64,000 nucleotides of DNA from Bacillota bacterium. Lineage in GTDB: Bacteria > Bacillota > Clostridia > UBA1381. The translations under genes and the position numbers were made by a program. The notes beneath the pieces were generated by a model. It saw nothing but the letters and a program-made list of their open reading frames with translations. It made no database searches and was not told the DNA's origin. The stretch spans positions 1-64,000 of the forward strand of contig JAQXIJ010000047.1 in NCBI GenBank assembly GCA_029007725.1, in the 5' to 3' direction. Position 1 is the first letter of the stretch; the number at the start of each line of letters is the position of its first letter. This document shows positions 36,548-45,155 of the stretch, piece by piece.

Positions 36548-37300
36548 GTGATTGTTATATATTATCCATAGCCCCTTTAAAAGCAGTTTGTCATCATATA
36601 TAATTTTATGCCTGCAATGCTTGATAATACATTTGGAAAGTCCACCGGTAGCAACGATTGTTAGATTTTCTCCGATATCATCTTCAATTCTGTCGATAAT
36701 GCCGTCAAGCATTGCTGCAGAGCCGAAGATAGCGCCGCTCTTCATGGCATCGATTGTGTTTTTGCCGATAACGCTGTCCGGAGCTTCAAGGCTGATTGAT
36801 GGAAGAAGCGAAGTGGCAGAGGTGAGTGCCTGCTGCGAAATTTTCACGCCAGGAACGATAGCTCCGCCGATATATACTCCGCGCTTGTCGATAACAAACA
36901 GCGTAGTTGCGGTACCCATATCTATAAGAATAATGGGCGGCTTAAATTCGCTGAGAGTGGTGATGGCACCTACAACAAGGTCGTTCCCAAGCTGTGACGG
37001 ATCATCAAGCTCTGTTTTGAGGCCCTCGCTTCCTGAAACCATCATAGGTTCTTTTCCTATGACAAGGCGTACGGCGGATTTTATGGCGCTGTTAATCGGC
37101 GGCACAACTGAGGAAATTATTGCGCCCTCAAACAGATTGAGGTCAATATTGTTTATTAGAAGGATGTTTTTTAGCATTACCGCAAATTCCATATCGGTTT
37201 TTGAGGAATTGGTAGTAAGTCTGCCGTCAAAAATGATTTTTCCGTTCTCGATACAGCCGATAACAATATTGGTATTTCCCACATCTAATGCCAGAATCAT
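36539..37300 (-). CDS. coaX: Type III pantothenate kinase
   Basis: 253 residues. It phosphorylates pantothenate, the first step of coenzyme A synthesis. The ASKHA-fold motifs are present: LALDVGNTNI (N-terminal phosphate loop with Asp), DPSQLGNDLVVGA, LIDMGTATTLFVID, GGAIVPGVKIS and ATGGLSK. Length fits CoaX. It is a single gene, minus strand, between the metal ATPase and sigK. Confidence 0.95.
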   Translation of the reverse strand: MILALDVGNTNIVIGCIENGKIIFDGRLTTNSSKTDMEFAVMLKNILLINNIDLNLFEGAIISSVVPPINSAIKSAVRLVIGKEPMMVSGSEGLKTELDDPSQLGNDLVVGAITTLSEFKPPIILIDMGTATTLFVIDKRGVYIGGAIVPGVKISQQALTSATSLLPSISLEAPDSVIGKNTIDAMKSGAIFGSAAMLDGIIDRIEDDIGENLTIVATGGLSKCIIKHCRHKIIYDDKLLLKGLWIIYNNHKK

Positions 37301-37355
37301 AGCAAAATCTCCTTAGAATTTAATATCTGCATTATACACTATTGCGGCAATTATG

Positions 37356-39206
37356 TCAATCCTTTATGCGGAAAGCACGCAGTGCGTTGATGATTGCCAA
37401 AAGGCATACGCCGACATCGGAGAAAATAGCCATCCACATGGTTGCAATGCCGCAGACGCCGAGAATCATAACAGCCAACTTTATGCTTATGGCAAGGGCA
37501 ATGTTTTCGTTAACAATTCGCAGTGTTTTGCGCGAAATTGAAATTGAAAGCGGAACTTTCCCAAGCTCATCGCTCATAAGAACAATGTCGCTTGCCTCGA
37601 TAGCTGCATCGGATCCTACTCCTCCCATTGCGATACCTACGTCGGATGCAGCGAGCGCGGGTGCGTCGTTTATTCCGTCACCGACAAAGGCAGTTAAGGT
37701 GTTTTTTTTCATACTTTTGATTTTTGAAACTTTATCCTGTGGTAAAAGCTCAGCAAAATATTTAAGATTCAGCTTTTTTGCAACGGTTTCGGCATTTGTT
37801 TTTGAGTCACCGGTCAGCATAAACGCACCAACAGAGAGAGCCGAAAGATCTCTTATGGCTTTTTCTGCTTCCGGCTTTATTATATCCTCAATTACAATAT
37901 AGCCGACAAATTCGCCGTTCACGGCAAGATAAACAGCATTGCTGTCAAATACCTGTGTATTTTGTATTCCTTCTTTATCAAGGAATTTTTTTGTGCCTAT
38001 AAGAACATCTTTACCGTCTATTACAGCTTTTATCCCGTTTCCGGCAATTTCCTTGCATGACTTAATTTTACTAACATCTATTTCTTTTCCGTAAGCTTCT
38101 ACAATAGCCTTTGCTATGGGGTGAGATGAGCTGTATTCGGCATATGCCGCATACATAAGAGCTTCGGCCTTTATTCCTGTAACGCGGAGCGCACACACCT
38201 TAAATTTACCCTCGGTAATCGTTCCTGTTTTGTCAAATGCTATGCTGCCGACATTTGCGAGCGATTCAAGTGCGTTTGAGCCCTTTACCAAAATACCATT
38301 TTTTGAGCAGCAGCCAATACCGGAAAAGAAGGAAAGGGGAATTGATACTACCAGTGCACATGGGCATGAAACTACCAAAAACAGCATTGCAACATAGAAC
38401 CAGTGTTTGAAATCTCCGCCAAAAATCGGGGGGAGAATGGCGATTATTACTGCAAGAGTTACCACGATAGGTGTATATACCTTAGCAAATTTAGTTATGA
38501 ATTTTTCGGAATTTGATTTTTTCTCTGTTTCCACAAGCTCAAGTATTTTCGAGGCTGTAGATTCTGTAAACGTCTTTGTTACCTTTATTTTTAGCGTGGA
38601 ATCGGTATTTATGGAACCACTCAAAACGTTGTCGCCGACACTTGCCGATACAAAATTCGACTCGCCGGTCAGGGCTGAGGTGTCCATGTAGGCTTCACCT
38701 TCGATAATTTCACCGTCAAGCGGGACTTTTTCTCCTGCGGACACAAGAATTATATCCCCGACGGTAACGATTTCGGACGGAACGGTTACAAATTTTCCGT
38801 CAATAAGCTTGTGAGAAGTGTCGGCACGCAAATCCATAATTGCGGAAATTGATTTTTTTGAATTGTCAACAGCAATGTCAGATAAAAATTCACCTATTTG
38901 ATAAAACAGCATAACAGCTGCGGCTTCGGGGAATTCGCCTATAATAATTGCGCCGATTGTAGCGATAGTCATAAGAAAGCTTTCGTTAAAAATGTCTTTG
39001 ATACTCTTTACAGCATTAATCAGGATATCGTACCCGAGAATCATATATGCGGCAATAAATAAATAGTCAGACTTGATAAGAAAGGCAATAAGGAATAGTA
39101 CTGAGCCTGATATCAGGCGGATAAGCATCATGCGGTTTCCAGATTCTTCCTCACGATGACAACATGAATGCCCGCTACATGAATGTTCGTGGCAATGGCA
39201 GCTCAT
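37356..39206 (-). CDS. Heavy-metal P1B-type ATPase, probable Zn/Cd/Pb exporter
   Basis: 616 residues. It starts with a short His/Cys-rich tail (SCHCHEHSCSGHSCCH) in place of a full HMA domain. The transmembrane CPCAL motif, actuator TGES, phosphorylation site DKTGTIT, a conserved HP dipeptide (SSHPIAKA) and GDGINDAPAL hinge are present. CPC with the family pattern of helix 8 suggests Zn2+/Cd2+/Pb2+ export. The start MSCHCHEHS is chosen because TTTGGAGG lies 9 bases upstream; the frame extends five residues further. A promoter and an SmtB-like operator lie just upstream. Confidence 0.92.
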   Translation of the reverse strand: MSCHCHEHSCSGHSCCHREEESGNRMMLIRLISGSVLFLIAFLIKSDYLFIAAYMILGYDILINAVKSIKDIFNESFLMTIATIGAIIIGEFPEAAAVMLFYQIGEFLSDIAVDNSKKSISAIMDLRADTSHKLIDGKFVTVPSEIVTVGDIILVSAGEKVPLDGEIIEGEAYMDTSALTGESNFVSASVGDNVLSGSINTDSTLKIKVTKTFTESTASKILELVETEKKSNSEKFITKFAKVYTPIVVTLAVIIAILPPIFGGDFKHWFYVAMLFLVVSCPCALVVSIPLSFFSGIGCCSKNGILVKGSNALESLANVGSIAFDKTGTITEGKFKVCALRVTGIKAEALMYAAYAEYSSSHPIAKAIVEAYGKEIDVSKIKSCKEIAGNGIKAVIDGKDVLIGTKKFLDKEGIQNTQVFDSNAVYLAVNGEFVGYIVIEDIIKPEAEKAIRDLSALSVGAFMLTGDSKTNAETVAKKLNLKYFAELLPQDKVSKIKSMKKNTLTAFVGDGINDAPALAASDVGIAMGGVGSDAAIEASDIVLMSDELGKVPLSISISRKTLRIVNENIALAISIKLAVMILGVCGIATMWMAIFSDVGVCLLAIINALRAFRIKD

Positions 39207-39235
39207 AGAAAATACCTCCAAATGAATTCATGAAA

Positions 39236-39255
39236 ATATGAACAATTATTCATAT
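39236..39255. promoter_or_regulatory. SmtB/ArsR-family operator at the metal ATPase
   Basis: A 7-6-7 inverted repeat, ATATGAACAATTATTCATAT. Its core TGAACAnTTATTCA equals the known cyanobacterial smt operator core apart from one spacer base. It lies just downstream of the -10 element, where a metal-sensing repressor would block transcription. A second palindrome, ATGAATTCAT, lies at 39222-39231. No smtB/arsR/cadC gene is in the window. Confidence 0.72.
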
Positions 39256-39259
39256 TTAT

Positions 39260-39288
39260 ATTATATATTTATTTTTTTATTTTGTCAA
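39260..39288 (-). promoter_or_regulatory. Promoter of the metal ATPase gene
   Basis: On the minus strand TTGACA (39288-39283), 17-base spacer, TATAAT (39265-39260): a full consensus promoter, followed within 5 bases by the SmtB-like operator. Confidence 0.85.
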
Positions 39289-39319
39289 TATAAATTACAG
39301 AAAAACAGAAAAAATATGT

Positions 39320-39351
39320 AAAAAGGGTGTGCGGAAAAAATCCGCGCACCC
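39320..39351 (-). terminator. Terminator of the Cys/Arg mini-gene
   Basis: On the minus strand a GC-rich 11-bp stem (39341-39351 with 39325-39335, one G-T pair) followed by T5. It ends the mini-gene transcript before the ATPase promoter. Confidence 0.85.
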
Positions 39352-39366
39352 TTCGTTTGTTTCGTA

Positions 39367-39459
39367 TTAGAAACGGTCTCCACAGCAGCAACATCTGCAG
39401 CAACATCTTCTGCAGCAACGTCTTCTGCAGCAGCAGTGTCTTCTGAAAAAGCAACACAT
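39367..39459 (-). CDS. 30-residue Cys/Arg-rich mini-protein
   Basis: The frame encodes 30 residues, 14 Cys, 9 Arg and one His, starting MCCFFRRHCCCRRRCCRR. The DNA is a near-repeat of TGCTGCAGAAGA. AGGAGGTGA lies 6 bases before the ATG and a strong terminator follows, so it looks like a real independent gene. A sequence matching a SigK-type promoter lies upstream (39501-39528). No family is recognised. Metal binding (metallothionein-like) or disulfide cross-linking in the spore coat are possible roles. A GTG-started frame two bases later would give a Leu/Gln/Lys-rich peptide and is less likely. Confidence 0.6.
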   Translation of the reverse strand: MCCFFRRHCCCRRRCCRRCCCRCCCCGDRF

Positions 39460-39500
39460 ATAATTCACCTCCTCATATGTATGGAAACCGCTTGTTATTA

Positions 39501-39528
39501 TATAGTATTCCGCAGCATGGCATATAGT
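39501..39528 (-). promoter_or_regulatory. Possible SigK-type promoter of the mini-gene
   Basis: On the minus strand AC (39528-39527), 17 bases, then AATACTATA (39509-39501), compared with the SigK consensus AC-N16/17-CATAnnnTA; only the first base of the -10 differs. An overlapping TATAAT could instead serve SigA, but no matching -35 is seen. Confidence 0.3.
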
Positions 39529-39601
39529 GCAGGCTTTTGGAGAAAATGCGGTGCTTATTTACATAATGCCGTCATATAAATAAATGAAAGGATGGTGCCA
39601 A

Positions 39602-40471
39602 ATGGGATACGATTACAAAAAATGTACAGAGGATATTTCGGATATAACCTGCCGTTATCCGTTTGTTGAGCAGGCGGTAATAGGATACAGTGTAATGAAA
39701 AAGCCTATCCAGTGCCTTAGGGCAGGAAGAGGAAAGCTGAAAATTTTTATAAACTGTGCACATCATGGTTTGGAATATATAACCTCGGCGTTTATAATGA
39801 AGTTTTTGTACGAATATGCCGGATGTATACAGGAAAATAAGACCATGTTAGGATATAATGTGTGGGAATTTTATGATTTGGTAAGTATGTATGTTGTGCC
39901 TATGGTAAATCCGGACGGGGTTGACATTGCGGTAAACGGTGTGGATATCACTAATCCGTATCATCAGAAACTTATAAGCATGGTAGGCATACACAGCTTT
40001 AACAGAGTGTGGCAGGCTAATGCGGCAGGCGTTGACATAAATCACAATTATGATGCTGGGTGGCGTGTTGTAAAAACCCGTCCATCACCGACGAAATTCA
40101 GTGGTCCATACGCAGAAAGTGAGCCGGAGACAAAGGCAGTAGTTGACTTTGTGAGGAAGAATAATTTTGATATGTTGATTGCCTTTCATTCGCAAGGCGG
40201 CGAAATATATTACGATTTTGATGGAATGGCAGCAGAAAATTCACGAAGAATAGGGGAAAAAATGTCGGAAAGCAGCGGATATCCTATGTGTGTGCCTGAG
40301 GGAAGCGCAAGCTTCGGCGGTTGTAAAGATTGGTTTATAAAAGAGTTTGGAAAAGCGGGATTCACCGTAGAGATAGGACACGGCAGAAACCCACTTGAGC
40401 TGAATCAGATGGAGGACATTTACGAAAAAAATTCACGACTTATCCTAAGCGCAATGGAAGAGCTTATATAA
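39602..40471 (+). CDS. M14 family zinc carboxypeptidase
   Basis: 289 residues with no clear signal peptide. Zinc ligands HxxE (His55, Glu58 in NCAHHGLE) and the later His of IAFHSQGG, plus VDINHNYDAGW and the catalytic Glu of TVEIGHGRNP, place it in the M14 group that includes gamma-D-glutamyl-diamino-acid peptidases. A role in peptidoglycan peptide turnover is likely but not proven. The ATG at 39602 has GAAAGGATGG upstream; the frame extends six codons further. The end overlaps the convergent DUF554 gene by 8 bases. Confidence 0.88.
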   Translation: MGYDYKKCTEDISDITCRYPFVEQAVIGYSVMKKPIQCLRAGRGKLKIFINCAHHGLEYITSAFIMKFLYEYAGCIQENKTMLGYNVWEFYDLVSMYVVPMVNPDGVDIAVNGVDITNPYHQKLISMVGIHSFNRVWQANAAGVDINHNYDAGWRVVKTRPSPTKFSGPYAESEPETKAVVDFVRKNNFDMLIAFHSQGGEIYYDFDGMAAENSRRIGEKMSESSGYPMCVPEGSASFGGCKDWFIKEFGKAGFTVEIGHGRNPLELNQMEDIYEKNSRLILSAMEELI

Positions 40472-41144
40472 ACATACAAAGCAGTATCGGCAGAAACATT
40501 GCCGGTACGAAATTCATCACCTTGAATTTGCCAACAGACAGCATGTTAAGCGCAAGCGCAATTATTATCAATGAGCCGACACAGGTCATTTCGGCAACAG
40601 CGGCATCACTTAAATAGGGCGAAATCCACTGTGCAAGCAAAACAATTGAACCTTGATAAATCAATACAAAAAGCGAGGAAAACAGAACTCCTATGCCAAA
40701 GGATGAGGCAAAAATAATTGCTGAAATAAAGTCTATAAGTGATTTTGTATAAATCATGCTATTGTCGCCCGTGAGACCCGACCGGAGGGATCCGACTATA
40801 GCCATTGCTCCCACACAGAACAAAAGGCTTGCGCTTACAAAGCCTTCGGCAACAGAGTTTTTTTGACTGCCGTTTTTAAAATAGGACTGAAGCTTATTGC
40901 CGAGAGAGTTGAGATTGCCGTCAAGATTGGCAAGTTCGCCGATTATTGTTCCTATTGCCATTGAAATTATCGCAATTAGATGGTTTTTGCCCTTTAGAAC
41001 TCCGGAAATGCCTATGTACAAAACACATAGCCCCATTGCTTTAAAAAGCGCGTCAGATAGTTTTTTCGGAAATTTTGAGCTTATCAAAAGCCCGATTGCA
41101 CCGCCCGAAAGTACGGCAAGCATATTTACTATTGTTCCTGTCAT
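40464..41144 (-). CDS. DUF554 family membrane protein
   Basis: 226 residues with about six hydrophobic segments. The N-terminal MTGTIVNMLAVLSGGAIGLL and the FCVGAMAIVGSLRSGLTGDNS motif are typical of DUF554. These are predicted inner-membrane transport-like proteins without an established substrate. CGGAGA lies 8 bases before the ATG. Single gene. Confidence 0.85.
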   Translation of the reverse strand: MTGTIVNMLAVLSGGAIGLLISSKFPKKLSDALFKAMGLCVLYIGISGVLKGKNHLIAIISMAIGTIIGELANLDGNLNSLGNKLQSYFKNGSQKNSVAEGFVSASLLFCVGAMAIVGSLRSGLTGDNSMIYTKSLIDFISAIIFASSFGIGVLFSSLFVLIYQGSIVLLAQWISPYLSDAAVAEMTCVGSLIIIALALNMLSVGKFKVMNFVPAMFLPILLCMFI

Positions 41145-41217
41145 GGTATATCTCCGTTATCTTTTTTCTGTTATTATATCATTAAATATTTAATAAGTAA
41201 ATATATTGAATAAGCTG

Positions 41218-41246
41218 TTGTGAAAATTTGTGTAATATGTTATAAT
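41218..41246 (+). promoter_or_regulatory. Promoter of cca
   Basis: TTGTGA (41218-41223), 17-base spacer, TATAAT (41241-41246). Its position rules out the upstream GTG at 41220 as the start of cca. Confidence 0.7.
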
Positions 41247-41267
41247 GACAAAAGAAAGGCGGCGATA

Positions 41268-42611
41268 TTGTTGGAAATATTTCTTAATAATGGTGCGAAA
41301 AGGATACTTAAAATACTTGAAGCCGCCGGATTTTCGGCATATGTTGTAGGCGGCGCGGTGCGCGACAGCCTTATGGGAGCTGTTCCGTCCGATACAGATA
41401 TCGCCACAAGCGCAAGGCCGCAGCAGGTAAAGGCACTGTTCGGACATACAATAGATACCGGAATAAAGCACGGTACGGTTACCGTAATTGAGAACAAAAC
41501 CGGATATGAGGTTACAACATTTCGGTGCGAATCGGATTATCGTGACTCGCGCAGACCGGAACATGTCGCGTACATAACCGACATTCATACTGATTTAAAG
41601 CGCCGCGACTTCACGATAAACGCGATGGCATATCGCCCGGGCGAGGAGCTTATCGATGACTTCGGCGGGACTGAGGATTTGAAAAACGGAATAATCAGAA
41701 CTGTCGGTGTTCCCGAGGAACGCTTTAAGGAAGACGCGCTTAGAATGCTCCGCGCGGTACGGTTTGCCGCTTGCCTAAATTTTGAAATTGAGCCAGAAAC
41801 CTATAAGGCGATAAAAAAATGCTCTGTTCTAATTAAAAATATAAGCGCAGAGCGGATTCTGGGGGAAATGAACAAAATTCTTCTTTCCGATTATCCAGGA
41901 AAAATACGGCTTTTGTACGATACCGGTCTGCTGCGGTATATAATTTCGGATTTGTGTGTTTGTTTTGAAACTGAACAGAATAATAAATATCATATCTATA
42001 ATGTCGGCGACCATATCATTAAAGCAGTGGAAAATACACCGAACGACCTTATACTGAGATGGGCGGCACTGCTTCACGATATCGGCAAGCCTGAATCAAA
42101 AAGCAAGGACGCAAACGGCATATATCATTTTTACGGTCACCACCGCGAAAGCGTGAAAATGGCTGACAGTATTTTGCACCGCTTGCGTATGGACAATGAC
42201 TCAATCCACGATATTTTGATTCTTATAGAAAACCATGATGTCCGAATCGATTCTGGAGATGTTGCGGTAAAGCGAATGATGGCACGCACCGGAGAACAGC
42301 TGTTTTTGAAGCTGCTGATTTTGCAGGAGGCGGACAACCGGGCGAAAAATCCGTCCTTTTTGCCGGAAAAGCTTGCGCGGCTTGATAGTGTGTATAACAA
42401 ATATCAGCGCATCATAGCCGAAGGACAGCCGTATACCATGCAGCATCTTAAAATAAACGGTCGTGACCTGATAAAGCTTGGATTCAAGACAGGTAGGGAA
42501 GTCGGCGACACCTTAAAAGGACTTTTGGACGAGGTTTTGATTGATCCGTCGCTTAACAGCCGCGAATATCTGATAAAAAGGGCAATTCAGATGAAAAGAA
42601 AAAGAGATTAG
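41268..42611 (+). CDS. cca: CCA tRNA nucleotidyltransferase with HD domain
   Basis: 447 residues. It adds or repairs the 3' CCA of tRNAs. The class II nucleotidyltransferase head shows VVGGAVRDSLMG, SDTDIATSARP (catalytic carboxylates), RRDFTINAMAY and LRAVRFAA; a C-terminal HD domain shows LLHDIGKPESK and YGHHRESV. There is no ATG: TTG 41268 is chosen with AAAGG 8 bases upstream (TTG 41271 is next best). The gene converges on the flippase gene, with 9 bases between the stops. Confidence 0.93.
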   Translation: MLEIFLNNGAKRILKILEAAGFSAYVVGGAVRDSLMGAVPSDTDIATSARPQQVKALFGHTIDTGIKHGTVTVIENKTGYEVTTFRCESDYRDSRRPEHVAYITDIHTDLKRRDFTINAMAYRPGEELIDDFGGTEDLKNGIIRTVGVPEERFKEDALRMLRAVRFAACLNFEIEPETYKAIKKCSVLIKNISAERILGEMNKILLSDYPGKIRLLYDTGLLRYIISDLCVCFETEQNNKYHIYNVGDHIIKAVENTPNDLILRWAALLHDIGKPESKSKDANGIYHFYGHHRESVKMADSILHRLRMDNDSIHDILILIENHDVRIDSGDVAVKRMMARTGEQLFLKLLILQEADNRAKNPSFLPEKLARLDSVYNKYQRIIAEGQPYTMQHLKINGRDLIKLGFKTGREVGDTLKGLLDEVLIDPSLNSREYLIKRAIQMKRKRD

Positions 42612-42620
42612 CAGCTTGAT

Positions 42621-44231
42621 TTAAAGCCGCATAATCTCTTTTTTTGATATTAGTCCACAAAGAAAAACTGAAAGAACATATGTGATAAGCGCCGCGGCTG
42701 CCGCTGCAAAAAAGCCGAGCATATCGCTGCGGAGAAGTATGCACATCGGGTTGTAAAAAAAGTGTGCAGTGACGGTCATGAGAAGTGACGATACAATGAT
42801 TTTTACCAGAATACCTATTGAAATTAAGCGAATATGAAAATGCTTTTTAAGCGATGCAATATTCAAAATGAGCTGAATTGTTATTGCGGCAAAGCTGCTT
42901 ATAATTACTCCGATTATGTTGAGCTGAGGACAGTGAATGAGTATATATGAGAGAATTATTTTCACCGTAAGAGCGATTATGCCGAAAAGAAACGGGGTAA
43001 ATATTTTTCCTGAGGAATACAGTAGCGAGGAAATCAGCTGTTCGGTGGCAATCAGCACAAGCATAGGTGCCATGCATGAGAGCATATACGCCGAGGCGGT
43101 ATTGCTGAAAAGTATGTCTAAAATTTGACCGGAAAACATCATAAGCATAAAAGAGCATGGAATTGCAATAATAAGTACGATTTTGAGTGCGGACTGCACA
43201 GTGGTGTCGAGAAGTTTGTAATCTTCAAGAGCCAGTGCGCGGGTCACAATGGGCAGTACAGAAACCCCGAATGCCGCAAGTATTCCGACAGGCAGATTGA
43301 AAACTGTCATGGCATATCCGGAATATGCGCCGTAAAGCCATCTTGCACCGTCAAAGCCTAGCTGTTTGTCTGCGAGCAGATTGTCAAAAATATTTGTATA
43401 GCCGGAATAGCGCAGCAAAAAGCTGCGTGCTGATTCCTCAGAAAATACAATGTTTGTAAGGCGATTTCGTATTATTGAGGTTTCAAGCAGCGAAAGACTG
43501 CCCGATACAGTGGAGGTGAGAGTCATCGGCACTGCGATGACAAGTATGGCAGAAAGAATATCGTGTGCGGAACTTCGATTCCCATGAAACGAACGAAAAT
43601 CCTTTTTGTAGGGAATATAAAGCAAAAAAAGTATAAGCGTTGCAAAAATTTCTCCTATGGTGACACCGAATATGGCGGCGGCAGAGCTATATCTTACAGC
43701 AAATGATGAGAACCATTTTGCGAGAGAATAGCCGACTATAAGCTTTATAAATGCCTCGATTACCTGCGAAACGGCTGTCGGCGTCATATGCGAATACCCT
43801 TGAAAGCAGCTCTTGTATGCCGCGCCGAGCGCAACGAAAAATATTGCCGGAGATATTGCCTGTATCGCAGTTACTGCCTTGGGATCCTTCATTGCATATG
43901 CAAAAAAATCTGCGGCAAAATACATGATGACGCTTCCCGAAAATCCCAGAATACACATTATTGCGGTTGAAATGCGCATGACGAGGTGTATGTCGGCATA
44001 TTTTTCTTTTGCGATCAGCTCTGCAATGAGCTTTGAAATTGCAAACGGCATACCCGAAATTATGAAAGACAGTAGCATTATGTAAACCGAGAACGCGGTC
44101 TGATAAATTGCCATTCCTTCTTCGCCGAGAATGTATGTGAGTGGTATTTTCAGGATTGCTCCGAGAATTTTTGAAATGGTGTTGGCGGCAATCAGTATGA
44201 CTGTTCCTTTAAGAAAAGATTCTTGTTTCAT
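42621..44231 (-). CDS. spoVB: SpoVB/MurJ-type polysaccharide flippase (MOP superfamily)
   Basis: 536 residues with about 14 hydrophobic segments. The N-terminus (FLKGTVILIAANTISKILGAILKIPLTYILGEEG, shown in the pattern KG..iL..a..i.K.lG...riPl) is typical of SpoVB and related lipid-linked precursor flippases of Firmicutes. SpoVB is needed for spore cortex synthesis; a paralogue acts in vegetative cells. Which role applies is not decidable here. ATG 44231 is preferred to 44237 because GAAAGG is then at proper distance. Confidence 0.8.
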   Translation of the reverse strand: MKQESFLKGTVILIAANTISKILGAILKIPLTYILGEEGMAIYQTAFSVYIMLLSFIISGMPFAISKLIAELIAKEKYADIHLVMRISTAIMCILGFSGSVIMYFAADFFAYAMKDPKAVTAIQAISPAIFFVALGAAYKSCFQGYSHMTPTAVSQVIEAFIKLIVGYSLAKWFSSFAVRYSSAAAIFGVTIGEIFATLILFLLYIPYKKDFRSFHGNRSSAHDILSAILVIAVPMTLTSTVSGSLSLLETSIIRNRLTNIVFSEESARSFLLRYSGYTNIFDNLLADKQLGFDGARWLYGAYSGYAMTVFNLPVGILAAFGVSVLPIVTRALALEDYKLLDTTVQSALKIVLIIAIPCSFMLMMFSGQILDILFSNTASAYMLSCMAPMLVLIATEQLISSLLYSSGKIFTPFLFGIIALTVKIILSYILIHCPQLNIIGVIISSFAAITIQLILNIASLKKHFHIRLISIGILVKIIVSSLLMTVTAHFFYNPMCILLRSDMLGFFAAAAAALITYVLSVFLCGLISKKEIMRL

Positions 44232-44533
44232 GCACATTTTCCTTTCAAGTTGTTTGTACTATACTATTAATAATCACCTTTGGATATGTGCCGCGCATAT
44301 TAAACAGATGAAAAAATTATGCCCTTAAACCAACGAAAACAGGTAAAAAATACAATATTTATCTGTGTTTGAACCGAAAAAACATAAAACTTTACAAATT
44401 TTATTAAAAAAAATCGATAAATATGCTAAAAATTCACAGTATCTATTGACATTATCTGATATTTATAATAAAATGTGTATTCGTAAGGGGAATTTGTTTC
44501 CCGGTTATTATATTATTTTAGGAGGAAATCAAT
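44232..44533. other. Divergent intergenic region, flippase / hup
   Basis: About 300 bases, strongly A/T-rich. It contains the hup promoter listed next. The flippase side has AGTATAGTAC-like sequence near 44255 but no clear -35. No RNA gene or repeat was recognised. Confidence 0.5.
44446..44474 (+). promoter_or_regulatory. Promoter of the hup cluster
   Basis: TTGACA (44446-44451), 17-base spacer, TAAAAT (44469-44474), 59 bases before hup. Confidence 0.78.
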
Positions 44534-44809
44534 ATGAACAAAACCGAATTGATTGCAGCAGTTGCAGAAAAGGCAGCTCTGTCAAAGAAGGATTCAGAAA
44601 AAGCTGTAAACGCAACAATAGAAGCTATAGCATCAGCATTAAAGGACGGAGATAAAGTACAGCTGGTTGGCTTCGGTACATTTGAAGTAAGAGCAAGAGG
44701 AGCAAGAACAGGAAAAAATCCTCGTACCGGCGAAGCTATAAAGATTGCCGCATCAAAGGTTCCTGCATTCAAGGCAGGCAAGGCTTTGAAGGACGAAGTA
44801 AACAAATAA
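44534..44809 (+). CDS. hup: HU family DNA-binding protein
   Basis: 91 residues, the standard HU length. The signature [18 protein letters not shown] and the N-terminal [14 protein letters not shown] are present. HU dimers bend and compact DNA. TTAGGAGGAAA precedes the ATG. It starts a cluster of rqcP, yabP, yabQ, divIC and an S1-domain gene, an order conserved in many spore formers. Confidence 0.97.
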   Translation: MNKTELIAAVAEKAALSKKDSEKAVNATIEAIASALKDGDKVQLVGFGTFEVRARGARTGKNPRTGEAIKIAASKVPAFKAGKALKDEVNK

Positions 44810-44821
44810 TCAAGAAAAGCC

Positions 44822-44853
44822 GGAAGCTTCTCGTTTTGGGAAGCTTTTTTTGT
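44822..44853 (+). terminator. Hairpin between hup and rqcP
   Basis: A short stem (GAAGCTTC-type, about 44824-44846) followed by seven T. It may partly terminate hup transcripts, giving high hup and lower downstream expression. Confidence 0.55.
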
Positions 44854-44866
44854 AATCGGAGGAAGT

Positions 44867-45106
44867 ATGAGACTTGACAAATATTTGAAGGTATCCAGAC
44901 TTATAAAACGCAGAACGGTCGCAAACGAGGCCTGCGACGCGCAGCGCATTCAGGTAAACGGAAGAGTGGTAAAGGCATCGTACGATGTTAAGGTCGGTGA
45001 CGTGATAGAAATGCGAATGGGCGAAAAAACAGTAAAAGTTGAGGTTTTGCAGGTTCTGGAGCATGTTTTAAAGGATGACGCATCTCTTATGTACAAAGTT
45101 TTGTAA
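44867..45106 (+). CDS. rqcP: RqcP, S4-domain ribosome quality-control protein
   Basis: 79 residues, almost entirely one S4 RNA-binding domain (MRLDKYLKVSRLIKRRTVAN...VNGRVVKASYDVKVGD). It matches B. subtilis YabO/RqcP, which helps RqcH add Ala tails on stalled large subunits. ATCGGAGGAAGT precedes the ATG. The short gap before it holds a small hairpin (AAGCTTC..GAAGCTTTTTTT) that may attenuate transcription after hup. Confidence 0.9.
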   Translation: MRLDKYLKVSRLIKRRTVANEACDAQRIQVNGRVVKASYDVKVGDVIEMRMGEKTVKVEVLQVLEHVLKDDASLMYKVL

Positions 45107-45155
45107 TATAAAAAAGGCACTTTCCATATCATTATAAAAAGGAGAGTGCTTTTTT

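Noticed and set aside
36552-37316. 254-codon plus-strand ORF opposite coaX
   Set aside because: It is an exact antisense shadow of the well-supported coaX gene, rich in Ser/Ile/Arg, without ribosome site or family motifs.
37342-37902. 186-codon plus-strand ORF opposite the metal ATPase
   Set aside because: Antisense to the conserved GDGINDAP region of the ATPase; no ribosome site and no family resemblance.
39269-39457. 62-codon Leu/Gln/Lys-rich minus-strand ORF overlapping the Cys/Arg mini-gene
   Set aside because: Starts at a GTG two bases after the ATG, runs through the terminator hairpin and the ATPase promoter, and is the shifted frame of a repeat; the ATG frame fits the ribosome site better.
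44365-44655. 96-codon ORF spanning the hup promoter and start
   Set aside because: Covers the -35/-10 elements and is out of frame with hup; composition is not protein-like.
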